From positions 1-64,000 of the forward strand of contig DASZLX010000031.1 of assembly GCA_035552155.1 (NCBI GenBank): a stretch of 64,000 nt of DNA, written 5' to 3'. The notes under the pieces are model-generated. The model made no database searches, was not told the origin of the DNA, and saw nothing but the letters and a program-made list of their open reading frames with translations. The number at the start of each line of letters is the position of its first letter. Within the stretch, counting starts at the first letter, position 1. The translations under genes were made by a program, and so were the position numbers. This document shows, one piece after another, positions 24,639 through 32,934 of the stretch. The stretch comes from DASXHY01 sp035552155 (lineage in GTDB: Bacteria; Verrucomicrobiota; Verrucomicrobiia; Limisphaerales; DASXHY01).

Positions 24639-25508
24639 ATGCAAGAAAGCCGGACCATCACCCAGAAAAGCGCTTCCAACCTCGCGTTGGCCTTCATTCT
24701 CCTGCCCAAAGCCAAACGGGATGCCATGTCCGTCCTGTACGCCTTCTGCCGGGAAGTGGATGACGTGGCCGACGACGAACTGGTGCCGCCCGAAAAACGC
24801 CGCCAGCAACTGGCCGCCTGGCGGGCGGATGTGCGTCGCGCATGCGAAAACGGATCGCCCGAGTTTACCGTCAATCGTGAAATGCAACCGGTCGCCCGCG
24901 AATTTCACCTACCGTTCGCTCTCTTTGATGAACTTATTCAGGGTTGCGAGATGGATTTGCAGGTCAAACGTTACGAGACCTACGAACACCTGGAACTATA
25001 TTGCTATCGCGTCGCTTCGGTCGTGGGCTTGTTAAGCATAGAAATTTTTGGCTATCGCAATCCGGCTTGCCGCGACTACGCGATTTATCTCGGCAAGGCG
25101 CTGCAACTGACCAACATTCTTCGCGACGTGCGCACGGACGCGGAGCGCGGGAGGATTTACCTGCCGCAATCCGAGCTCGCCCGCTTCAACGTCAGCGAGC
25201 GCGAGATTTTGAATTTTGAATATTCGGATCGCTTCCGCAACCTCGCGGAAAGCGTCGCGGCCCGCGCGAAAATTTTTTACCAGCTCGCCCGCGAGACGTT
25301 GCCGGCGGAAGACCGGCGGTCGATGGTGGCGGCCAATTTGATGGGTTTGGTTTACTGGCGGCTGTTACGAAAGTTGGAGCGGCGGCAATTTAATGTTTTC
25401 GGACCGGAACCCATCCGGCTCAGCAAGGGCCAGAAAATTCTCCTGATTTTGCTCTCGTGGTGCCGTTTCATTTCCGGCGCCACCTCACCCAACTATGGCA
25501 TTGTCTGA
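24639..25508 (+). CDS. hpnD: Squalene/phytoene synthase family, presqualene diphosphate synthase type
   Basis: The 289-residue prenyltransferase condenses two farnesyl diphosphates. The two aspartate-rich sites are FCREVDDVADD and LTNILRDVRTDAERGRIYLP. HpnD makes presqualene diphosphate in the HpnCDE route to squalene. It is called HpnD, not phytoene synthase, because hpnK and an hpnG-like gene are neighbours. hpnC and hpnE are not in the window. It overlaps hpnK by 14 bp. Confidence 0.85.
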   Translation: MQESRTITQKSASNLALAFILLPKAKRDAMSVLYAFCREVDDVADDELVPPEKRRQQLAAWRADVRRACENGSPEFTVNREMQPVAREFHLPFALFDELIQGCEMDLQVKRYETYEHLELYCYRVASVVGLLSIEIFGYRNPACRDYAIYLGKALQLTNILRDVRTDAERGRIYLPQSELARFNVSEREILNFEYSDRFRNLAESVAARAKIFYQLARETLPAEDRRSMVAANLMGLVYWRLLRKLERRQFNVFGPEPIRLSKGQKILLILLSWCRFISGATSPNYGIV

Positions 25509-26394
25509 AACGCCAGGCGTGGAGTCCCGGTCCGCCAATCTCGAGATGAATCGCCCACCGGCTCAGAACGGAACGGCAACCCGCCGCCTGATTGTCAACG
25601 CGGACGACTTCGGACGCTCCCGCTCCATCAATGAAGCAGTCATCCGCGCGCATCGCGAGGGAATCCTCACGAGCGCCAGCCTGATGGTCAATGAAGTGTC
25701 GTGCGGTGAAGCGGTCGAACTGGCCAAACAAAATCCCGGCTTGGGCGTCGGGCTGCACCTCACCTTGCTGATGGGCCATTCCGCGTTGCCGCAAAGTGAA
25801 ATTCCCGGGCTCGTCAACGAGCGGCAGGAATTATTAAACGACCCCGTAAAAGTCGGTTTCCGCTATTTCTTTCAACGCTCGCTACGCGAACAATTGCGCC
25901 GGGAGATTCATGCGCAATTCGCGCGCTTCCGCGCCACCGGTTTGCCCCTGGACCACGTCAACGGCCATCTGCACCTGCACCTGCATCCCACCGTCTTCGG
26001 CATTTTGATGGAAGACGCGAGCGTTCTAGGCATCGAACGGATGCGCCTGACGCACGATCCGTTCTGGATGGATGTCCCGCTGGCGCGCGGGCGGCGGCTG
26101 TATCGCGCTTTGCACGCGGTGGTTCATTACTGTCTCTCCGGGAGGGCGCGGCCGGTGTTCAGGAAAAAGCAAATTCATCACACGCAGCAGGTTTTTGGCC
26201 TGCTGCAAAACGACCGTGTGGATGAAACCTACATTTTGAAACTGCTGTCTCTGCTGCCGGCGGGCGATTCGGAGCTTTACTCGCATCCGTCGCTCGACAA
26301 CTTTAAACATGAGTTCGACGCATTGATCAGCCCGCGCGTGAAAGAGCAGGTGAAAATGCGCGGCATTCAATTGATTCGCTACCAGGATCTGTGA
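25495..26394 (+). CDS. hpnK: YdjC/ChbG-family deacetylase, hopanoid-associated (HpnK-like)
   Basis: The 299-residue protein is a metal-dependent carbohydrate-deacetylase-like fold with LIVNADDFGRSRSINEA (metal Asp) and LDHVNGHLHLHLHP (metal His). Members in hopanoid clusters are called HpnK; their substrate is not firmly known. The first 29 residues look non-conserved, so a later start is possible, but the 14-bp overlap with hpnD supports coupling. A membrane transporter-like gene follows after 10 bp. Confidence 0.85.
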   Translation: MALSETPGVESRSANLEMNRPPAQNGTATRRLIVNADDFGRSRSINEAVIRAHREGILTSASLMVNEVSCGEAVELAKQNPGLGVGLHLTLLMGHSALPQSEIPGLVNERQELLNDPVKVGFRYFFQRSLREQLRREIHAQFARFRATGLPLDHVNGHLHLHLHPTVFGILMEDASVLGIERMRLTHDPFWMDVPLARGRRLYRALHAVVHYCLSGRARPVFRKKQIHHTQQVFGLLQNDRVDETYILKLLSLLPAGDSELYSHPSLDNFKHEFDALISPRVKEQVKMRGIQLIRYQDL

Positions 26395-26404
26395 GCCCCA
26401 TTTT

Positions 26405-26845
26405 ATGCTTAAACTGTTAATCATTCTTCTCATCGGCCTCACCTTCGAGTCCATCGGCGTCGTGATGTTGAAAAAAGGCATGGGGCACATTGGCGAAGTG
26501 AAAAAAATCAGCGTCAGTGAGATCGCGCGCATCGTCAAGGCAGGCGCGACCAACGGGAACATCCTGCTGGGCGTTTTTTTTGAAGCGCTCTTTTTCATCA
26601 CCCTGCTGATCCTGATGTCGAAAAGCGACATCAGTTTTCTCTGGCCGCTGACGGGATTGAGTTTCGTGTTCGCCACTTTTGCGGCGATGATTTTTCTGGG
26701 CGAGAAAGTATCGCCGCTGCGATGGGGTGGGGTGGTGTTGGTGGTGGCGGGGGCTATTCTTATCGGTTACAGCGAGAAAGCCGGCGAACACGCCAAAGCC
26801 GCCGCCGCTTCGTCAGGCCCCGGTGTCTCCGAGCGAGCGCAATAA
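26405..26845 (+). CDS. Small EamA/SMR-like membrane transporter
   Basis: The 146-residue protein has four membrane helices and the half-EamA layout (LTFESIGVVMLKKGMGHIGE, FLWPLTGLSFVFATFAAMIFLGEKVSPLRWGGVVLVVAGAILIGY). It resembles ArnE/ArnF-type and small multidrug-type flippases that work as dimers. Its position after hpnK suggests export of a lipid or glycolipid intermediate, but this is inference. The 3' end overlaps the convergent hpnG-like gene by 33 bp. Confidence 0.75.
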   Translation: MLKLLIILLIGLTFESIGVVMLKKGMGHIGEVKKISVSEIARIVKAGATNGNILLGVFFEALFFITLLILMSKSDISFLWPLTGLSFVFATFAAMIFLGEKVSPLRWGGVVLVVAGAILIGYSEKAGEHAKAAAASSGPGVSERAQ

Positions 26846-27487
26846 GCCATTCAACACTTCTCCCAGCCGTTGCGCCGCAAATCTAGTGTTGCGCTGCAAT
26901 TGCATCAATTTCGGAATCGAGCGCGGAGCTGCCGCGAGGCGCACCATCAATTTTGGAATGGAAATTTTTTGCTCGGAAGTCATTAACGCATTGAAGTCGA
27001 GCGGCAAATCGTCCTTCGCGGCGTCTGAGATCACCCGGACCGTGGCGCTGGGGATGCCGCGTTCCCGGCAGAGCGTGCGAATGACGGCGGATTCCATTTC
27101 CACGGCGTCCGCGCCGGTGGTGCGCCACAAATCGGCTTTCTCAACGGCGGTTACCGCGACACGAGCGGAGCAATAAAATTTCGCCGAAATGGCCCCGGAA
27201 GACAGCAGCGCCTTGCCCATGCCCGCATCGTAATCTTCGTCGAATAGAACGTCGCCGATTTTGAATTCAGGATTCAGCGCGCCGGCAAAGCCGCAGGTAA
27301 GCACCCGGTCCGGCTCCAGCCGGCTCAGGGCCTCCTGAAACCGTGTGCTGGCATTGCGACGGCCCATCCCCGTGATAATCCTTTCGCGCCCTCCCTTAAC
27401 CGGGGGCAGCCAGGGAAGGGCAACTTCCTCGCGGACCGCGTAACAAACGAGAAAGGCGACTGGCTTTGACAAAGGTTCCGCGCTCAT
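26813..27487 (-). CDS. hpnG: Nucleoside phosphorylase-like protein (HpnG or MTA/SAH nucleosidase type)
   Basis: The 224-residue protein is a purine-nucleoside-phosphorylase fold with the CGFAGALNPEFKIGDVLF glycine loop and TGADAVEMESAVI carrying the ribose-binding Met-Glu. HpnG removes adenine from adenosylhopane during bacteriohopanepolyol synthesis, and the adjoining hpnD/hpnK genes favour this role. A methylthioadenosine/SAH nucleosidase remains possible. It lies head to head with the exonuclease gene stop (4-bp overlap) and is convergent with the transporter gene. Confidence 0.75.
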   Translation of the reverse strand: MSAEPLSKPVAFLVCYAVREEVALPWLPPVKGGRERIITGMGRRNASTRFQEALSRLEPDRVLTCGFAGALNPEFKIGDVLFDEDYDAGMGKALLSSGAISAKFYCSARVAVTAVEKADLWRTTGADAVEMESAVIRTLCRERGIPSATVRVISDAAKDDLPLDFNALMTSEQKISIPKLMVRLAAAPRSIPKLMQLQRNTRFAAQRLGEVLNGLLRSLGDTGA

Positions 27488-28200
27488 TTAATGCCGCTTA
27501 ATCGTTCTTTCCACATCTGGTAAAGTAACACCGTGGCCTTCACGTCGCGCAGGCAGTATTCCGCGATCTCCCGAAACTTTCCTTCCGCCAGCAAGTTGCT
27601 CACATCCATTCCCGTCACGCCGTGGCTTTTGGGCGATTCGATGCCGAATGCCTTGCAATAGAAATCCAGGTTGAACCGCCGCGCCGCGCCATCGCGCCCG
27701 CTCACACCGTAAAAAGTCAGTTGCTCCGCCAGGTCGCAATGCGGCTCGGTCTGGTAACGGTAACCCAGCCAATCCTTGCGCGAAATCGGCACGTTGAGCA
27801 AGGCGGAACGCAGGTAGATAAAGGGCACGTCGAAACCGCGCCCGTTGAAGGTCACGATGGTATCGTAATGTTTCGCCACATCCCAAAACGCCGTGAGCAG
27901 TTCCGGTTCATCGGCGCACGGGACGAATTCCACCGGTCCCGCCTCGCCCGTATCTTCAAAATCATCGGCGATGAACAACACCTGGCCGCGCTGTGTTTCC
28001 GCGTTCAGCATCGCCACGCAAACCACCTGCGAGGTGAACGGCCAGAGGCTGCATTGGCGCACCAATTCCGCGCGCCGCGCGTTGCGCGCGATTTCGTCGG
28101 CGATTTTTTCGCATTCGCGAAATAAATATTCCTGCTGCGCCTCGTCGAAGTGCTCAATCGGCAGCGCGGAAGTTTCGATGTCAAACACGAGTTTGGCCAT
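27484..28200 (-). CDS. 3'-5' exonuclease, DnaQ-like (predicted PolB-like)
   Basis: The 238-residue protein starts at MAKLVFDIETSALP, the ExoI motif with DIE. It continues with IVTFNGRGFDVPFI (ExoII-like, Asp) and EYCLRDVKATVLLYQMW (ExoIII). This fits the predicted 3'-5' exonuclease family related to PolB proofreading domains. The start at 28200 (ATG) is used because the longer frame lacks homology. The stop overlaps the hpnG-like start by 4 bp. Confidence 0.85.
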   Translation of the reverse strand: MAKLVFDIETSALPIEHFDEAQQEYLFRECEKIADEIARNARRAELVRQCSLWPFTSQVVCVAMLNAETQRGQVLFIADDFEDTGEAGPVEFVPCADEPELLTAFWDVAKHYDTIVTFNGRGFDVPFIYLRSALLNVPISRKDWLGYRYQTEPHCDLAEQLTFYGVSGRDGAARRFNLDFYCKAFGIESPKSHGVTGMDVSNLLAEGKFREIAEYCLRDVKATVLLYQMWKERLSGIK

Positions 28201-28289
28201 GCGCGGATTTAACCGCCAAGCGCCCCCGCGCGCCAAGGAAATTATCAGCGGGGCGGAAAAGAAGCCGCTTTTGAACAGCGTTACTCGGG

Positions 28290-28311
28290 CGAATGACGAA
28301 ACTGTCATTCG
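28290..28311. repeat. Dyad CGAATGAC/GTCATTCG between divergent genes
   Basis: An 8-bp perfect inverted repeat with a 6-bp spacer lies 90 bp upstream of the exonuclease start and 63 bp upstream of the lipoprotein ATG. It could be an operator or an intergenic repeat; the GAATGAC unit recurs near 7738. Confidence 0.45.
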
Positions 28312-28373
28312 TGTTTCACTGCGGCTTCATGTTAAGTTGGTTTTATGAGGTGCAAACGCTCGTTCAAAAAACT

Positions 28374-28745
28374 ATGAAAATTACACACTTGATGGGAATA
28401 ACACTGTCGGCTGCATTGTTGGCCGGTTGCTGCTCCGAGCATCACAAGGAATCCAAAGAAGCCAAACAAGCCCGATGGATGGCCGAGGCGAAAGTCAGTC
28501 AGGCGGACGCGCAGGCCACCGCGATGGCGCAGGTGCCGAATGGAACAATCAAGGAGTCCGAGTTGGAAAAGGAACATGGAAAATTGATCTGGTCGTTTGA
28601 CATGACAACGCCGGGAGCCATGGACACCACGGAAATCAATGTGGATGCCCTGACCGGCAAAGTAGTTTCGATCGAAAAGGAAAAGCCCGAGGATGAAGCC
28701 AAAGAAGCGGCGAAAGAGGCTAAGGAAAAGAAAGACAGCGACTGA
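28374..28745 (+). CDS. PepSY-domain lipoprotein
   Basis: The 123-residue protein has a lipoprotein signal (LSAALLAGC, Cys near residue 19), then a PepSY-like unit: AMAQVPNGTIKESELEKEHGKLIWSFDMTTPGAMDTTEINVDALTGKVVSIEKE. The tail is Lys/Glu/Ala-rich. PepSY proteins bind protease inhibitors or metal-related partners in the periplasm. The function here is unknown. The ATG at 28374 is chosen because it opens the signal peptide. Confidence 0.8.
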   Translation: MKITHLMGITLSAALLAGCCSEHHKESKEAKQARWMAEAKVSQADAQATAMAQVPNGTIKESELEKEHGKLIWSFDMTTPGAMDTTEINVDALTGKVVSIEKEKPEDEAKEAAKEAKEKKDSD

Positions 28746-28755
28746 TTTCTCGCCG

Positions 28756-29640
28756 CTACGAAACAAACTTCGGCTCGTGCACGGGACCGAGGCCGTGCTT
28801 GCGCAATAGCTCGATGAATTTCGCCAGGCCGCGCTTTTCATCCGAGCCCAGGTGATAGTGGATGTGCCAGCCGAAGTAATCCTTCCGAAAATCCTCGGTG
28901 TACTCGATGCGGTTGCGGATGATCGAATCCAGCGTATCGAGGCCAAACTGCCGGGCTTCGGTTAATTGCCGGCGCAGGCGGAAATTTTCGAGGCCGCGCC
29001 GCAAGGCCCAGACCGCGTAGACGAACGGCAGTGAAGTCAGTTCATACCAGGCCGCGCCCAAATCAAAAATGTCGTGCTCGTGTGGGCTAAAGACGAAATT
29101 GAGCGCCGGGTCGCCGATCAACAGCGCGTACTCCGGCAGTGATTTGAATTCGTAGCTCGCCAGCGGCTTGAATTCCGGTTTCAGGCCGCGCTCAGCCAGC
29201 AGCACGCGCAAAAGATTCACGCTCGTCAATGAGGCCGTGTCGCAAAAAATTTCCCGCGCCTGCTCGATCGGTTTGCGGTGGGCCAGGAGCACACTTTTGA
29301 CTTCGCCGAGTGACGCAATGGCGGTGCCATCCAGAATATCGTAGCGGTCATGGAACAGGACTTCCGTGACGCTGACGAGGGCGGCGTCCAGTTCGTCCCG
29401 CTGCAACATTTTGGCGAGTTCGGAGGGCGTGGCCAAAACGATTTCGTCCTCGATCCCGCGCGTGAGCGGCACGGCGTTGAGATAACGGACCGAGCCCACG
29501 CGAAACGGTGCGAGGGACTGTTCGAGATCGCTTTCGCGTTGGCGATTCGAGGCGCGCTGTTCGTGTTCCAGGCGGCGCGAGAGTTCTTCCGCCGTTTCGC
29601 GCGGCGCCATGCGGAGTTTGGGAGTTTCTTCAGAGGACAT
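28756..29640 (-). CDS. mqnA: Chorismate dehydratase of the futalosine menaquinone pathway
   Basis: The 294-residue protein matches MqnA: FRVGSVRYLNAVPLTRGIE, a DAALVSVTEVLFHDRYDIL segment, LGEVKSVLLAHRKPIEQ and a NFVFSPHEHDIFDLGAAW C-terminal region. MqnA converts chorismate to 3-enolpyruvyl-benzoate, the first step of the futalosine route to menaquinone. About 45 residues precede the domain (helical, charged), longer than typical. No other mqn gene is nearby. Confidence 0.88.
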   Translation of the reverse strand: MSSEETPKLRMAPRETAEELSRRLEHEQRASNRQRESDLEQSLAPFRVGSVRYLNAVPLTRGIEDEIVLATPSELAKMLQRDELDAALVSVTEVLFHDRYDILDGTAIASLGEVKSVLLAHRKPIEQAREIFCDTASLTSVNLLRVLLAERGLKPEFKPLASYEFKSLPEYALLIGDPALNFVFSPHEHDIFDLGAAWYELTSLPFVYAVWALRRGLENFRLRRQLTEARQFGLDTLDSIIRNRIEYTEDFRKDYFGWHIHYHLGSDEKRGLAKFIELLRKHGLGPVHEPKFVS

Positions 29641-29711
29641 GGAAAATTTAATGCGAAAAACCTATGCTCTCACTCCGATGACAGAGGGCAGGGGCTTCAG
29701 GCAAACGCACC

Positions 29712-30908
29712 TCACTGCGCCCCCTGTTGTTTTGGCGAAAGCGTCGGCTCTGTGTGATGAGCAGGCGCGTTGGTGGTTTTATTTTCCTTCTTGAAAGCCG
29801 AGCGCAGCAGCCAATGGTGTTTCAAGCCCTGCACCAGGTCGTCGGTATCAACGACCGCTTTGGAAACATTGCTCAGGATATTCGTATTCACCTGCACCTG
29901 CGCGTTCAGGTTGCTGGTCAGATCGGCGAGGTGCAGCAGCGAGAGATTCAGGTTCGCGAGATTCGTGTTGAGGTTCGCCACCGCCGCGTTCGCATTACCC
30001 ATGGTCGAATCGAGCTTTTGATTTACATTCGTGGGCAGCAGCCAGTCACCGAGCGCGCCGGGGCGGTTCAGTTGGCTGGTCAATAGCGTGAGATTGCTGA
30101 CCGCCGGCTGCGCGCCAATCGCCACGGTGTTGAGATTTGAGGTCAAGATCGTCGCGCTCGAAAGCGTGCTGGCGAGTTGATTGGTCAAATTCATGATGCC
30201 CGGCAACCCGGCCTCGACTTCATCCACGACTTTCTGCAGGCGCTCAGTCAGCGCCGGCGATTCGTCGGGAGCAATCCAATAAACATCGGTGAGATTTGTG
30301 TAAAACGCGGCTGGATCCGCCTGCGCCATCTTCAGGAGTTCGTCCTTCACCAGCCAGTTGAATTTGTAATGATCGGTTTTTGCGAGGTCCGGATTGGCGG
30401 CGGTCACTTTGGCCAAAACCTCTTTCCGCGCGGCGCGGGCCATCTTCCACCGCAACATCGCTTGCGGCGCTTTGTTCGTGTTGTCCTCAATCGTGGGAAT
30501 GCCCGCCACGCCCTTGGTGATTTGCAATAATCGATGGCCCAACAGGTCCGACGAAATGCTCACCCGCGAATCATCCCAGATATAACCGTAGTGCGGCTTG
30601 AGCACGGTAAATTTAATGGTCACGCCGAAATAAGCGTCGGGTTCGTTGGGCGTGATGTCCGTGATTTCCCCCGCCGGGAAACCCATCAAGGTCACCGGGT
30701 CGCCGACTTTGAGCCCGGAAGCGTCATTGAGAGAAGTTTGATATTTGAATTTCGGCGTGAACCAGCCTTTGCGCTCCGCGGTTTTGTAAATGTAAAATCC
30801 AAAGCCGAACACCAGCAGGGCCGTCGCCAGCATGACAAACCACCCCACCGCCCGTTCCATGCGGCTCAGGCGGGTGCGGAGTTGCGGGGTCAGGTCTTGT
30901 AAAGCCAT
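29712..30908 (-). CDS. MCE/MlaD-like lipid-transport protein
   Basis: The 398-residue protein has one membrane helix (about 20-42), an MCE domain (FKYQTSLNDASGLKVGDPVTLMGFPAGEITDI) and a long Asn/Thr/Leu-rich tail of coiled-coil-like repeats (LNTNLANLNLSLLHLADLTSNLNAQ). MCE proteins form rings or tunnels that carry phospholipids across the periplasm for an Mla-type ABC transporter. It lies downstream of the ATPase and permease genes on the same strand, separated by an inverted-repeat gap of 176 bp. Confidence 0.85.
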   Translation of the reverse strand: MALQDLTPQLRTRLSRMERAVGWFVMLATALLVFGFGFYIYKTAERKGWFTPKFKYQTSLNDASGLKVGDPVTLMGFPAGEITDITPNEPDAYFGVTIKFTVLKPHYGYIWDDSRVSISSDLLGHRLLQITKGVAGIPTIEDNTNKAPQAMLRWKMARAARKEVLAKVTAANPDLAKTDHYKFNWLVKDELLKMAQADPAAFYTNLTDVYWIAPDESPALTERLQKVVDEVEAGLPGIMNLTNQLASTLSSATILTSNLNTVAIGAQPAVSNLTLLTSQLNRPGALGDWLLPTNVNQKLDSTMGNANAAVANLNTNLANLNLSLLHLADLTSNLNAQVQVNTNILSNVSKAVVDTDDLVQGLKHHWLLRSAFKKENKTTNAPAHHTEPTLSPKQQGAQ

Positions 30909-30922
30909 CTTATTTTGGATTC

Positions 30923-31071
30923 ACGATTTACGATTTACGAGCGAAGGGGCGCGCAACGCCTTCAGCGGAGTCACAACCTCGTGGCCGAACAAATATCCAT
31001 CCGAGGACTGCGAGCCTGTCGCCCGCCCCAGGACTGGTTCGCCCGCTCGTAAATCGTCAATCGCAAATCGT
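30923..31071. repeat. Inverted repeat built from ATTTACG units
   Basis: The left arm 30923-30943 (two ATTTACG units) and the right arm 31044-31071 are complementary over about 20 bp with one mismatch. They are separated by about 100 bp that contains no gene. The element sits between the Mla ATPase and MCE genes. Confidence 0.75.
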
Positions 31072-31084
31072 AAATTCATCGGGG

Positions 31085-31876
31085 TTAATCGTGTTGCAAG
31101 GAAGACGTGGCCAGTTCGCGCACCAGCGCGTCGCTCGCGGCTTCGACCTGTTTCCAATCACCGAGCACCATGAAATGTTTGTCCTTCAAAATGGCGAATT
31201 GCCGCGCGGTTCTGCGCCACAGGCGCAAATCATTCGTGGTGACCACCAGGGTTGTCGGCCGGCCATTTGTCCATTCGTGGCCGCGCGATAATTGCTCCAA
31301 CAGGGTGAGCCACCACGCGCGATGACGCAAATCCAATCCCGCCAGGGGATTATCCAGCAGCAGCACATCCGGCCGCAGCATGAGCGCGCGCGCCAGCCCC
31401 ACGCGCCGCTGCCAGTTGCGCGCCATCGCGCCCGGCGTGCTGTCCGCCCACGGCGCGAGTTCGGTCAGTTCGAGCAATTTTTGCGTCTCCGCCGCCGCTT
31501 CGGCCTTGCTCAAATTGTGATGATATCGCAGCGGCAAAGAAACATTCTCAAAAACGGTGAGATGATTGAAAAGCTGGCCGTTTTCAAAAACGAAACCCAG
31601 CCGCAACCGGTCCTTCAACCGATGGTCCTCAAAAATCGGCATTTCCTCCCCCAGAAAGCAATACGTGCCGCTCACCGGCGCCATCAACCCCGCGGTCAGC
31701 ATCAGGAAATCGCTTTTGCCCGCGCCTTGCAGCCCGCCGATGGCCCAGAAATCCCCCGGCGCCACCGACCAATTCACCTCTTCAACCACGACGGCGTTCA
31801 GGTCTCGCATCGAGCCCGCGGACACGCCGCGCATCTCGATGGCGCAATGGGTGGGAGTTTCGGCGGTGGTGTTCAT
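31085..31876 (-). CDS. ABC transporter ATPase, Mla-like, degenerate catalytic motifs
   Basis: The 263-residue ATPase lies between the permease and MCE genes and would energise lipid transport. Walker A is intact (GLQGAGKS, residues 48-55) and Walker B keeps its Asp (VLLLD175), but the following catalytic Glu is Asn176. The Q-loop Gln is Glu98 (FVFENGQLF), the LSGGQ signature is ARNWQRR (152-158), and the switch His is Asn (VVTTNDL). So it may bind ATP but hydrolyse it poorly or not at all. It overlaps the permease gene by 1 bp. Confidence 0.85.
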   Translation of the reverse strand: MNTTAETPTHCAIEMRGVSAGSMRDLNAVVVEEVNWSVAPGDFWAIGGLQGAGKSDFLMLTAGLMAPVSGTYCFLGEEMPIFEDHRLKDRLRLGFVFENGQLFNHLTVFENVSLPLRYHHNLSKAEAAAETQKLLELTELAPWADSTPGAMARNWQRRVGLARALMLRPDVLLLDNPLAGLDLRHRAWWLTLLEQLSRGHEWTNGRPTTLVVTTNDLRLWRRTARQFAILKDKHFMVLGDWKQVEAASDALVRELATSSLQHD

Positions 31877-32757
31877 TACGTCGCGATGTAGATGACGATG
31901 AACAACGCGTCAATTAACACACAGGCGATGACGCTTTGCGCCACGGCGCGGACCGTGGCGTAGGAGACTTCTTCGAGCCGCAACGGCTGCGCCAGTCCGT
32001 GATAACAGGTGACGATGGAAATAATGAAACCGAACAAAATGGTTTTAATGGCAAGCAGCGCAAAGTCGAGCCCGGTCAGGGAATTGGCGAGCTGGCTGAA
32101 ATAATCACCGGGCCGCAGCGGCATGTTTTGCAGGAAGGCCCATAGGTAACCGCTGGCCAGCGCGGCAATGATGAGATAAACGGTCAGTGAAAAAATCCCC
32201 ACCGCCATGCCGATGACGCGCGGCACGACAAGGTAATGCACCGGATCGATGCCCAGCGCTTCCAGCGCCTCCACTTCGCCCATGGCGCGGGCGGTGCCGA
32301 GTTCGACGACGTTGGCCGTGCCGATGCGCGCGAGCACGAGCAGCGCCGAGATCAGCGGGCCGAGTTCGCGAACGACGACGCTGACCATCACGATGCCCAG
32401 ATATTGAGTGGCGCCGAACCGCGTGGCCCACGACACAGTTTGGCCGATCACCAGCAACCCCAGCGCCGCCGCCAGGAATAAAAACATCGGCAGCAATTGA
32501 AGGCCGGAACGCGAAATTTCGTGGAAAATGAGCGGTTGAATCACACGCCGCGCCGCGCCGAATTTTTTAATCATCACACCCAGCGTGATGAGCGCGAAAG
32601 CGCCCAGGCCCTGAATGGTCAGCAGAAAGCGAAAGAGTTTTCGGCCGACAAAATTCGAAAAAAATGGCGGCGTCGGCATGCGCAGGACGAAGCGCACCTG
32701 CGGCGAATCGAACGTGCTGGCGTTTCCCTTCTGCATGGCAGCAACGTAGTTTTCCAC
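31876..32757 (-). CDS. ABC transporter permease, MlaE family
   Basis: The 293-residue integral membrane protein has the MlaE pattern: VIGQTVSWATRFGATQYLGIVMVSVVVRELGPLISALLVLARIGTA followed by ELGTARAMGEVEALEALGIDPVHYLVVPRVIG, with five to six helices. It forms the membrane part of a phospholipid transporter with the ATPase and MCE protein downstream. It is the first gene of the operon and is divergent from the GH42 gene. Confidence 0.93.
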   Translation of the reverse strand: MENYVAAMQKGNASTFDSPQVRFVLRMPTPPFFSNFVGRKLFRFLLTIQGLGAFALITLGVMIKKFGAARRVIQPLIFHEISRSGLQLLPMFLFLAAALGLLVIGQTVSWATRFGATQYLGIVMVSVVVRELGPLISALLVLARIGTANVVELGTARAMGEVEALEALGIDPVHYLVVPRVIGMAVGIFSLTVYLIIAALASGYLWAFLQNMPLRPGDYFSQLANSLTGLDFALLAIKTILFGFIISIVTCYHGLAQPLRLEEVSYATVRAVAQSVIACVLIDALFIVIYIAT

Positions 32758-32934
32758 GGCAGCGAGGTCAAAGAGGATTTTATGAACCCGGATGAGTCCT
32801 CCAATTTTTAGCGATTACTGGTTATCTGCGAAAATCCGCGTCCTCTGCGGATAAAATTTCCTTCCGTCACTTTGGGATTGCGGGAGCAGATAGATGCACT
32901 TAGAGTGCGGATAACGCACCGCGCGTTAAATCCT

